The position numbers were made by a program, and so were the translations under genes. The notes beneath the pieces are model-generated. The model was not told the origin of the DNA. It was given only the letters and a program-made list of their open reading frames with translations, and did not search any database. From the NCBI RefSeq assembly GCF_039535475.1, contig NZ_BAAAXG010000015.1:1-37644 (forward strand): a stretch of DNA of 37,644 bases, read 5' to 3'. This document shows, one piece after another, positions 26,614 through 34,227 of this stretch (positions within the stretch are counted from its first letter, which is position 1; each line of letters starts with the position of its first letter). This DNA is from Streptomyces showdoensis (lineage in GTDB: Bacteria > Actinomycetota > Actinomycetes > Streptomycetales > Streptomycetaceae).

Positions 26614-27098
26614 GGCGTCGTACGGTGACGGCGGGCAGCCTGGAGGAGATCCTCCAGGCCACGGCGCCCGCCCCGGCCCCCGAGCAGCCGGCCCCCGCCG
26701 CCGCACCGGCACCGCGGCAGGACCACGGGCTGCGCACCGATTTCGAGTTCGAGCTGCCGCGCGGGTACGTGGACGAGGACGGCACCCTGCACCGGCACGG
26801 CGCGATGCGCCTGGCCACCGCGCGGGACGAGCTGCGGCCCCAGATCGACCTGCGGGTCAAGGAGAACCCGGCGTACCTGAGCGTGGTGCTGCTCAGCCAG
26901 GTGATCACCCGGCTCGGCACGCTCACCGACGTGCACGCGGGCGTCGTGGAGCGCATGTACGCGACCGACGTCGCCTTCCTCCAGGACTTCTACCGGCGCG
27001 TCAACAGCGAGGGCCACACCCGCGCGGCCGTCACCTGCCCGCACTGCGAGGGCGGCTTCGAGGTCGACCTCTCCGGTGGGCGCCTGGGGGAATCGTGA
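26610..27098 (+). CDS. Conserved CIS protein in the tail-assembly-chaperone position
   Basis: A 162-residue protein. After a Pro/Ala-rich stretch it has FEFELPRGYVDEDGTLHRHG, AMRLATARDELRPQIDLRVK, AYLSVVLLSQVITRLGTLTD and VAFLQDFYRRVNSEGHTRAA. The end is VTCPHCEGGFEVDL, a CPHC knuckle that could be half of a metal site. Proteins like this recur in actinobacterial CIS loci after the tube gene. In contractile phages the gpG-type tail assembly chaperone stands in this place, and I suggest that role by position only. Its start and stop both overlap neighbours by four bases. Confidence 0.8.
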   Translation: MRRRTVTAGSLEEILQATAPAPAPEQPAPAAAPAPRQDHGLRTDFEFELPRGYVDEDGTLHRHGAMRLATARDELRPQIDLRVKENPAYLSVVLLSQVITRLGTLTDVHAGVVERMYATDVAFLQDFYRRVNSEGHTRAAVTCPHCEGGFEVDLSGGRLGES

Positions 27099-27253
27099 CG
27101 TACGCCCTCCCCCGGCTGCGGGAGGAGATCGCGTACATCGCCTACCACTTCCACTGGCAGCGCGACGACATCCTCGACCTGACCCATCGCGAGCGCCAGG
27201 ACTGGGTCACCGAGATCGCCCGTATCAACACCCGTGTGAACGAAGGCGGTTGA
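27095..27253 (+). CDS. Small CIS protein, DUF6760-like (52 residues)
   Basis: GTG 27095 overlaps the previous stop (GTGA) and opens a 52-residue frame: MTYALPRLREEIAYIAYHFH, then WQRDDILDLTHRERQDWVTE and IARINTRVNEGG. The pattern of EEIAYIAYHFHW followed by DILDLTHRERxxWVxEI is that of a short conserved protein (DUF6760) seen between tube genes of extracellular CIS. In phage terms it occupies the position of the gpGT/T-extension reading frame. Function is unknown; the aromatic, amphipathic helix suggests binding to another tail protein. Confidence 0.85.
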   Translation: MTYALPRLREEIAYIAYHFHWQRDDILDLTHRERQDWVTEIARINTRVNEGG

Positions 27254-27257
27254 CATC

Positions 27258-30224
27258 ATGGCATGGCGGGACAGGCTGCGGCGGCGCGGCGCCGGGCCCT
27301 CCCGGGGCCCGGCTCCCACGGACGCCGCGGCACCGGGCCCGGCGGCGCCGCGGGACGCCGCCGCCCCACCCGGGTCCGGCGTGCCCGGGAACTGGGACGG
27401 CGGCTGGCGCATGACGACGAGCCCCCGGCTGACCGTCTCCCGCGCCCCGCTGGCCGTCAGCGACGGCCTCGTCTTCCGCGCCGGCCTGGCCGCCTGGCAG
27501 GACCCGTCGTTCGACACCGGACTCGCCCACGGCCTGGCCCCCTCCGCCCCGCCCGGCCTCGTCCGCGGGGTGGCCCGCCCCGCCGCCGACCCGCCCACCC
27601 ACAGCGGCGGGGGCCCGCTGCTGCTCCGCGCCCTCGGCCCGTACGGGGCGGAGCCCGAGCAGGACCCGACGCCGGAGCCCTCCGCGCCCCGCACCGCGCG
27701 CCCGTCGAAGCCCGGCCCCGTACGACGGGCCGGGGCCGAGGCGCAGCCGCTCGGCACACCCGCGCCCGAGGCCGGGGCCCCGACGACGGCTCCGCCCTCC
27801 GACGTCACGCCGGGACCGGTCGTGGCGCGGACCGTGTCGGGGCGGGAGCCGACCGGGGGCTCCGGAACGCCGGCCCCGGCCCGGGAACGCGGCCGGGACC
27901 CCCGCGGGGAGGAGCCTCCTGGCGCGGCGGGACCCCGCCCTGCTGCGCCGGTCACGGACGCGCGCGGCAACGGACCCGGGAACCGGCGGCTCCTGTCACC
28001 CCCGGCCCTCGGTACGGCAGTACAGCGCGCCGAACCCTCCGGTGCGGCAGGGGCGGCCGGTCCCGGTCGGACCCGCGCCCCGGCGCTTCCGGCAGGGCCC
28101 ACCGGGCCGGCACGCCCCGAGCGTCCGGAGCGCCCGCGGCTACCGGATTTCCCTCTGATACGGCGGATCGCCGTGGTTCCCCAGGCGCCGGTGGACGGCG
28201 CCCCGCCACGGGGAACGACGCCCTCACGCGCCTCCGGCACCGCCGCACTCCCCACCCGACGGGCCGTGGCCGGCGCTCCGGTGCCGCACGGCGGGGGCGG
28301 AGCCGCGGCCGACCCGGCGCCGTCCGGTGCCCCGGCGTCCCGCGCCCGCGAGGCGTCCCTCCGGGAGGGGGCGGCCGGCGCCCCGGCATCGCACGGGGAA
28401 CGCGCCGCCTCTCCGGCTCCCGCGCCCGGTCCGGCGCCGTCCGCGGCCCCGGCGCCCCGCGCCGTGGTGCGCCCGCGCACCATCGGGCGGCCGTCGACCG
28501 TCGCCCGCACTCCCGCGATGCCCAGGCGCCGCGTGGCGGTCGTGCCGCCCGCTTCCGGGACCACCCCTCCGGCCACGCCCCCGGTGCAGCGGGCGAGCAG
28601 GGCCCCGCTCGGGGCTCCGGTCGCCGAACCGCCCGGTGGCGGCGAGCCGTCGGACGTGACGGTCCCCGGCTCGCCGATGCCCCTGGTCCGGCAGCAGGCC
28701 GAGACGGCCACCGCCCCGGCGACACCGTCGGCCACCAGGCCACCGCTCGGAGCCCCGCCCACCGGACCGACGGCCGCCACGAAGCCGCCGGAGGCGACTA
28801 CTCCCGAGCCATCGCCGTCCCTGCCCACGGTCCAGCGTCGAGCCGAGACGCCGACCGCCCCGGAATCGCCTCGGACCGGCAGGCCGTCGCCCGACACACC
28901 CCTCACCTCACCACCGCCCATCCCGCGGCCGCCGAGGACGACCCCTCCGGACCCGTCGCCGCCCTTGCCCACGGTCCAGCGCCAAGCCGAGACACCCGCC
29001 ACTCCAGCGACACCACCGGTCACCAGGCCACCGCTCGGCGCGCCCCTCACCGAACTGCCGCCCACCGCGCAGCCGTCGGAGGCGACCCCTCCCGACCCTT
29101 CGCCGCCCCTGCCCACGGTCCAGCGTCGAGCCGAGACACCCGCCACCCCGGCGACACCACCGGTCACCAGGCCACCGCTCGGCGCGCCCCTCGCCCAACT
29201 GCCTTCCACCGCGGCGCCGTTGGGCCGCGACACGGCGCAGTCGTCGGAGGTGACGGTCACCGGGGCCGTCGATGCCCGCCGTCCGACGTCCGGCCGAGCC
29301 GCCCGCCGGGCCCGGGCCCCGGGCGCGGAGCGGGCTCGGGGCACCCCTGCACGCCTTGCCGGCGAGCGCGGCGCTCCCGGGCACCGCCCCTGCGGCCCGG
29401 ACCCGCACACCGCAGGCGACCCCGCTCCAGCGCACCGCCCTCACCGGGCCTTCGGGGGACCACGGCGACCGACGGCCCGTCCCGGTCCCGCTCGTCGAGC
29501 CGGACCCCGTCGCCGACGGCGGCAGCGGCGGCCCCGCGGACTCCCCTGTGCCGGTCCTCCGGCTTCTGGCGGCCCGTCCTCTGCCCCTGGGCCTGGACGC
29601 CGTCGACACGGGGAGTCCGGACCCGCCCCGTACGGGCCCGGCGTCCAGGCCCGTGGTGCCCGCCCGGTGGCCGGACGCACCCTCGGCCGCGCCCCCGGGC
29701 CGGCGCGCGGCGGACGGGCCGCGGGTGACGACGGGGGCGGCCTCCCCCCGTACCGGCACCGCGCAGGCGCCCACGGTCTCCGTCGGCCGCGCCGCACGCC
29801 CCGTACCCGCGTCGGGTCCGGCGCCGCTGCCCGTGGCCGGCGCTCCGACGCCGCCGCTCGTGGTCCGGCCGGCCCCGGCCCCCCACGGCCCCGGGCGGGC
29901 TGCCACCGGGCCGTCCGATCCCGGTGGCGCGGCCCGCGGTGGCGCGCGGTGCCGGTGGGGCGAACCCGCCGCCGCTGCAACGCGCCACCGGCACCCCGCG
30001 TCCCGACGGCGGACCGCCCCCCGCACCCGGTGCCGCGCGCCCGGTGCAGGCGGCCGCGGTGCCGGGCCGGGCGGAGCGGGTGCGGGAGACGGGGGCCGCA
30101 GGGCTCGGACACCGAGTTGGACGACCTGGCCCGGCGGCTGCTGGATCCGGTCGCGCGGCTGCTGCGCACCGAGTTGCGGCGCGGGCGCGAGCGCGCGGGC
30201 AGGCCCTTCGACGGGCGTCGCTGA
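27258..30224 (+). CDS. Very long Pro-rich repeat protein of the CIS locus, three frame breaks
   Basis: About 988 residues. The N-terminal 130 residues look folded (MAWRDRLRRRG, WRMTTSPRLTVSRAPLAVSD, GLVFRAGLAAWQDPSFDTGL). The middle is Pro/Ala/Thr-rich and disordered, with VQR motifs and a 48-residue tandem repeat (LPTVQRRAETPATPATPPVT). The C-terminus is a short conserved helix, ELDDLARRLLDPVARLLRTE, ending RERAGRPFDGRR. The frame changes near 29265, 29910 and 30095, each by one base; together they restore the original frame, and the sense reading continues across each break. I therefore treat them as sequencing errors. It stands between the DUF6760-like gene and tube 2, where phages have the tape-measure gene, but its composition is not that of a helical ruler. 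I do not recognise a functional domain. Confidence 0.82.
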   Translation: MAWRDRLRRRGAGPSRGPAPTDAAAPGPAAPRDAAAPPGSGVPGNWDGGWRMTTSPRLTVSRAPLAVSDGLVFRAGLAAWQDPSFDTGLAHGLAPSAPPGLVRGVARPAADPPTHSGGGPLLLRALGPYGAEPEQDPTPEPSAPRTARPSKPGPVRRAGAEAQPLGTPAPEAGAPTTAPPSDVTPGPVVARTVSGREPTGGSGTPAPARERGRDPRGEEPPGAAGPRPAAPVTDARGNGPGNRRLLSPPALGTAVQRAEPSGAAGAAGPGRTRAPALPAGPTGPARPERPERPRLPDFPLIRRIAVVPQAPVDGAPPRGTTPSRASGTAALPTRRAVAGAPVPHGGGGAAADPAPSGAPASRAREASLREGAAGAPASHGERAASPAPAPGPAPSAAPAPRAVVRPRTIGRPSTVARTPAMPRRRVAVVPPASGTTPPATPPVQRASRAPLGAPVAEPPGGGEPSDVTVPGSPMPLVRQQAETATAPATPSATRPPLGAPPTGPTAATKPPEATTPEPSPSLPTVQRRAETPTAPESPRTGRPSPDTPLTSPPPIPRPPRTTPPDPSPPLPTVQRQAETPATPATPPVTRPPLGAPLTELPPTAQPSEATPPDPSPPLPTVQRRAETPATPATPPVTRPPLGAPLAQLPSTAAPLGRDTAQSSEVTVTGAVDARRPTSGRAARRARAPGAERARGTPARLAGERGAPGHRPCGPDPHTAGDPAPAHRPHRAFGGPRRPTARPGPARRAGPRRRRRQRRPRGLPCAGPPASGGPSSAPGPGRRRHGESGPAPYGPGVQARGARPVAGRTLGRAPGPARGGRAAGDDGGGLPPYRHRAGAHGLRRPRRTPRTRVGSGAAARGRRSDAAARGPAGPGPPRPRAGCHRAVRSRWRGPRWRAVPVGRTRRRCNAPPAPRVPTADRPPHPVPRARCRRPRCRAGRSGCGRRGPQGSDTELDDLARRLLDPVARLLRTELRRGRERAGRPFDGRR
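28677..29252 (+). repeat. 144-base tandem repeat in the Pro-rich gene, four units
   Basis: The codons preceding the PxVRQ/PTVQR motif start at 28677, 28821, 28965 and 29109, exactly 144 bases (48 codons) apart. The last two units are nearly identical over long stretches (ACCACCGGTCACCAGGCC and GCCACCGCTCGGCGCGCCCC). The first two are more diverged, which suggests growth by recent duplication at the 3' side. Confidence 0.9.
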
Positions 30225-30258
30225 GAAGACGGACGAACGAGAGACGGACGGCGGAACG

Positions 30259-30684
30259 ATGACCGACAGCATCTTCGCGACCAGCGTGTTCTTCCGGCTG
30301 GCGATCGGCGGCAACGACCTGGGCGCGTTCCACACGTGCTCGGGCATGGGGGCCGAGGTCGAGATGGAGAGCTATGCCGAGGGCGGCAACAACGGCTTCA
30401 CCTGGCAGCTGCCGGGCCGGGTCACCTGGTCGAACATCACGCTCACCCGGCCGGTCACGGCGGACACGGCGAAGATCGGCCGCTGGCTGGACGAGACGCT
30501 GCGCAGGGTCGAGCCGAAGGACGGCGAGATCGTCGCCCTGCGGCCCGACCTGAGCCGGATCATCAGCTGGCAGGTCTTCGGGATCGTGCCGGTGCGCTGG
30601 CAGGGGCCCTCCTTCGACCCGGCCCACTCGGAAGCGGCGGTGGAGACCCTGGAGATCGCCCACGCGGGCCTTCTGCCCAGCTGA
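30259..30684 (+). CDS. CIS tube protein 2 (gp19-like, baseplate-proximal)
   Basis: A 141-residue second tail-tube homologue: FATSVFFRLAIGGNDLGAFH, TCSGMGAEVEMESYAEGGNN, FTWQLPGRVTWSNITLTRPV, LDETLRRVEPKDGEIVALRP, and the end WQGPSFDPAHSEAAVETLEI then AHAGLLPS. In PVC/Afp systems the tube homologues next to the baseplate genes make the first rings that join needle to spike; the position of this gene just before the LysM and spike genes fits that. It follows the Pro-rich gene by 34 bases with a weak ribosome binding site (GCGGAA). Confidence 0.95.
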   Translation: MTDSIFATSVFFRLAIGGNDLGAFHTCSGMGAEVEMESYAEGGNNGFTWQLPGRVTWSNITLTRPVTADTAKIGRWLDETLRRVEPKDGEIVALRPDLSRIISWQVFGIVPVRWQGPSFDPAHSEAAVETLEIAHAGLLPS

Positions 30685-30832
30685 CCCCGGCAGCCGCCCG
30701 CACCCGGCCCTCGCGCGAGCGCCCCGCACCGGCCCCCGCCCCCGCACCCGCACCCGCACCCGCACCCGCACCTGTGCCGTTTCCCCTTTCCACACCCGTA
30801 CCTCGTCCCCGCTCCGGAAGGGAGTGCACGCC
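30685..30832 (+). repeat. Gap with five CCCGCA hexamers before the LysM gene
   Basis: CCCGCA is repeated about five times at roughly 30740-30770 inside a 148-base C-rich gap. GGAAGGGAG at 30815-30823 is the ribosome binding site for ATG 30833. Nothing else stands out. Confidence 0.75.
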
Positions 30833-31561
30833 ATGCCCGCATCGGCTCGCGCCAGCCGCGCCAGGGCCCAGCTCACCCTGAAGGAGCCCCCCGCCTCGGT
30901 CGGGGCCAAGCCCGGCGGGACGATCGCCCGGCTCGACCTCCAGTTCAACCCCTCGTCGCTGGAGCTGCGCAAGACCACCGAGTGGCGGCGCTCGCCGTCC
31001 CGGATGGCCGGGCAGTCGGCGCTGCCCGAGTTCGTGGGCAGCGGCCCGCGCGCGCTCAGCCTGGAGGTCTTCCTGGACGCCACGGCCACGCACGACAACT
31101 CCGTGGAGCAGGCGGTGGAGAAGCTGATGAAGGCGTGCGTGCCGACCCCGGCGAGCCTGGGGCGGAAGAAGCCGGCGAGCCCGTGGGTGCGCTTCGAGTG
31201 GGGCAACGCGCGGACGACGTCGTTCGACGGGGTGCTGTCCAGCCTGTCGGTGACCTACACGCTGTTCGACGTGGACGGGAAGCCGTTGCGGGCCACCTGC
31301 GCGCTGTCCATCGAGGAGGCGAGCGTCGACCCGCCCGGACAGAACCCGACGTCCGGCGGGCGCACCGCGCGCAGCACGCACACCGTGGTGGCGGGCGACA
31401 GCCTGGCGATGCTGGCGTGGCACGAGTACGGCGACGCGACGGCCTGGCGGGCCATCGCGGAGGCGAACGGGATCGACGATCCGATGGCGCTGGTCCCCGG
31501 GACGGAGCTCGTGGTGCCGGGGATGCGGGACGCGGGCGACGAGGACGAGGAGGGGCGATGA
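30833..31561 (+). CDS. LysM-containing CIS baseplate protein (Pvc7/gp53-like)
   Basis: A 242-residue protein. Residues about 10-165 are the CIS/phage hub-adaptor domain: LDLQFNPSSLELRKTTEWRR, LPEFVGSGPRALSLEVFLDA, PWVRFEWGNARTTSFDGVLS, and YTLFDVDGKPLRATCALSIE. Residues about 185-232 are a LysM motif (HTVVAGDSLAMLAWHEYGDA, IAEANGIDDPMALVPGTELV). In phage and PVC baseplates such LysM proteins clamp the spike-tube joint rather than bind cell wall. I chose ATG 30833 over GTG 30824 because GGAAGGGAG is spaced correctly for it. Its stop overlaps the spike start (ATGA). Confidence 0.94.
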   Translation: MPASARASRARAQLTLKEPPASVGAKPGGTIARLDLQFNPSSLELRKTTEWRRSPSRMAGQSALPEFVGSGPRALSLEVFLDATATHDNSVEQAVEKLMKACVPTPASLGRKKPASPWVRFEWGNARTTSFDGVLSSLSVTYTLFDVDGKPLRATCALSIEEASVDPPGQNPTSGGRTARSTHTVVAGDSLAMLAWHEYGDATAWRAIAEANGIDDPMALVPGTELVVPGMRDAGDEDEEGR

Positions 31562-33378
31562 GCACGTCCGACGCCGGAGGCCGGTCGTTCGCGGCCGATC
31601 CGATCGTGGAGGCCCCGGGTGAGCTGCCGCCCGTCTGGGCCGCGCAGCTGGTGAGCTGCGTGGTCGACGAGAACGTGGCGCTGCCCGACACGGCGGTGCT
31701 CACCTACCGGGACCCCGACCACGAGTTCCTGCGCGCGACCGGCATCACCATCGGCACCCCGCTGCGGGTGTCGGTGGTGACGGTGAAGGGGCAGGCGCGG
31801 GAGCGGCTGTTCAACGGCGAGGTGACGGCCCTGGAGATCGACCGGGACCGCACCGGTTCGTTCACCGTCGTCCGCGCCTACTCCAAGGCCCACCGGCTCC
31901 AGCGGGGCCGCAAGGTCGTGGCGTACCGGAACATGACGGCCGCGGCCATCGTGCGCAAGGTGGCCGCCGGGGCGGGGCTCGCGGTCGGGGCGGTGGAGGC
32001 CGCGCCGGTGACGTACCGGCAGCTGTCCCAGGCGAACGTCTCCGACTGGGACTTCCTGCAGTTCCTCGCCGGGGAGAGCGGCGCGCAGGTGCGGGTGGAC
32101 GACAAGGGGCTGCTCCAGTTCACCCGGCCGGCCAAGGCGTCCGGGGCGCCCCGCCCCGTCGACGTCGGCCACGCGGCATCCGATGGTGCTGGAGTACGGG
32201 CGCAACCTGTTGGCCCTGCGGGCGGCGCTGTCGGCGGCCGACGGCGCGGCGAAGGTGGCGGTGCGCGGCTGGGACGTGACCACCAAGCGGCCCCTGGTCG
32301 CCGAGCGGCCGGCCGTGGTCAGCGACACGGTGGTCCCGGGGGCTCGGTCCGCAGGCCGCCGCGCGGTTCGGGTCGTCGACCGTGACGGTGACGGACACGC
32401 CGTACCGCACGCAGGCCGAGACGACGGCGGTCGCGGGGGCGACGGCGGCGCAGATCAGCGCCGGTTTCGGCGAGCTGGAGGCGGTGGCCGAGGGCAATCC
32501 GCTGCTGCGGGCGGGCCGGGCGGTGGCCCTGGGCAACGTGGGTCCCGCGTTCTCCGGCCGGTACACGGCGACCGCCGTGCAGCACGTCCTGGAGCCGCAC
32601 GGCGGCTACCGCACCACGGTGTGGGTCAGCGCGAGCCCCGACCGCTCGCTGACGGGTCTGGTGACGGGCGCCAACGCCCCGGGGCGCGGCCCGCGCGTCC
32701 CGGGCCTCGCGATCGGCGTGGTGACGGACGTGCGGGAGCCGAACGGCTCGGAGCGCGGGGCGGTGCGGCTGCGGTTCCCGTGGCTGGACGACACGTACGT
32801 CACGGACTGGGTGCGGACGGTCCAGTGGGGCGGCAAGGGCGGCGGTGGCGTCGTGAGCCCCGAGGTGAACGACGAGGTGCTCGTCGGCTTCGAGCAGGGG
32901 CTGTTGCGACAGTCCGTACGTCATCGGCGGCCTCTACAACGGGTGGACGAGCCCTCGCCGCACGACGTGCCCCTGGTCGACCGGACCAGCGGCAAGGTCA
33001 ACCGGCGGTCGGTGGTGTCGCGTTCGGGCCATCGGGTGGAGCTGCTGGACGCGCCGGCGCCGGGCCCGTCGGGGCTGCGTCTGGTGACCGGTGACGAACG
33101 CCTCGAGGTCCGCCTCGGACGACCGCCGGGACCGGATCGAGCTCACCGTGTACGCCGGGCGGAACCGGCCGGTGAGCTCCGTGCTGCTGGACCGGGACGG
33201 CATCACGCTGGACGCCCGGCAGGGCACGGTGAAGGTGACCGGCCGCGAGGTGGACATCGACGCCACGGCCCGCGTGCGCGTCGGCGGGCGGACGGTCCGA
33301 GTGGCCGGGAACGGCCGAGGTCACCGTCGACGGCGGCCTCTGGCGGTCCTCAAGGCCCGCCTCGTCCGCATCAACTGA
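31558..33378 (+). CDS. CIS spike protein (gp27-gp5/VgrG-like), frameshifted
   Basis: About 606 residues when stitched. The first 200 residues are intact and form the hub domain (SCVVDENVALPDTAVLTYRD, RERLFNGEVTALEIDRDRTG, YRQLSQANVSDWDFLQFLAG). The frame then moves near 32180 (to MVLEYGRNLLALRAALSAAD), 32340 (to VTVTDTPYRTQAETTAVAGA), 32915, 33105 and 33310-33345, with sense maintained across each break. The gp5-type OB fold is clear: AIGVVTDVREPNGSERGAVR, LRFPWLDDTYVTDWVRTVQW, VVSPEVNDEVLVGFEQG. The C-terminal spike is short (TVKVTGREVDIDATARVRVG) and ends LKARLVRIN. The protein forms the trimeric needle tip beneath the tube and receives the PAAR protein. The breaks are judged to be read errors because nearly every gene to the right is affected. 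Confidence 0.9.
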
Positions 33379-33474
33379 CCTCTCCTGTCCCTCCTCGTTC
33401 CCACCACCCCGTCCCTCCTGTGTCCCACTTTCCGGTCTTCCCGCCGCAGCCACCTTCCTCCCGAGGAGCCCCTG

Positions 33475-33797
33475 ATGCCGTCCGCCGCCCCTCGTACCGG
33501 GCGATCCGACCGACCACGGCGGCCGGATCGCCAACTCCGCCGCCCGGCGCCGCCGCGACCGTGGCGACGGTGCTGATCGGCGGGCTGCCGGCCGCCGTGG
33601 TGGGCAGCCTGCCACGTCTGCGTGTCCCGCCGCACGTCGCCCTCGGACCGGCCAACGTGGTGCTGCCCGACCCGGCCGGGCTCGCCGCGGGCGCGGTGCT
33701 GATCGGCGGACTGCCGGCGGCGCGGGCCCGCGACCGGACGGCGTGCGGCGCGACGATCCTGACCGGCGCGCCGGACGTCCTGAATCGGGGGCGGTGA
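33475..33797 (+). CDS. PAAR-like spike tip protein, frameshifted
   Basis: About 105 residues. ATG 33475 has GAGGAG at 33463-33468. Correcting one extra base near 33500 and one near 33540 gives MPSAARTGDPTDHGGRIA, then VATVLIGGLPAAVVGS, PHVALGPANVVLPDPAGL and AGAVLIGGLPAARARDRTAC. The GDPTDHGG and repeated VLIGGLPAA motifs identify a PAAR-family tip that sharpens the spike and may carry effectors. The stop (33795-33797) overlaps the gp25 start (TGATG). Confidence 0.85.
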
Positions 33798-34227
33798 TGA
33801 CGCGAAGCGGTCTCATCGGCCGCGGCTGGGCGTTCCCGCTGCGGGTCGGGCCCACCGGCGGGATCGGATGGTCGAACGGGAGCAGGGAGCTGGAGGGAGG
33901 CGATCCGGCATGGTCCTGGGGGACCGCCCCCGGCGAGCGTCCGATGCGGCCCGAGTTCGGCTGCGGATCCACGAGTACGCGTCTTCGCGCCCGGCGACGG
34001 CGACACGCCGGGCGGGTCGCGCGCCAGCGGTGCGCGAGGCGCTGGAGCGGTGGGAGCCGCGGATACGTGGTGGACGAGGTCGTCGTGGCCTTCGACCCGT
34101 GGACGCGGGGACCCTCTACATCGACGTGAACATACACCGTGCGGACCACCAAACGACCGGCGCAAACGGTCTTCCCCTCTACACGATCCCCTCCGGGAGG
34201 GGCTCGGGAAAGCGGTCGACGGACTGA
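33797..34227 (+). CDS. gp25-like baseplate wedge protein, frameshifted
   Basis: About 140 residues. The start is intact: MTRSGLIGRGWAFPLRVGPT, GGIGWSNGSRELE. After base errors the reading continues with GTAPGERPMRPEFGCG, an IHEY-like stretch, REALERWEPRI, VDEVVVAFDP and VNIHTVRTTN-like remnants. The GERPMRPEFGCG motif is diagnostic of the GPW/gp25 family, which forms part of the inner baseplate and starts sheath assembly. The start overlaps the PAAR stop and the stop overlaps the next ATG. Confidence 0.88.

Noticed and set aside
29255..29285. Programmed ribosomal frameshift in the Pro-rich gene
   Set aside because: No slippery heptamer or downstream structure is evident, and three cancelling shifts are better explained by base errors.
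30740..30770. CRISPR-like array from CCCGCA repeats
   Set aside because: The repeats are hexamers with no spacers; simple sequence.
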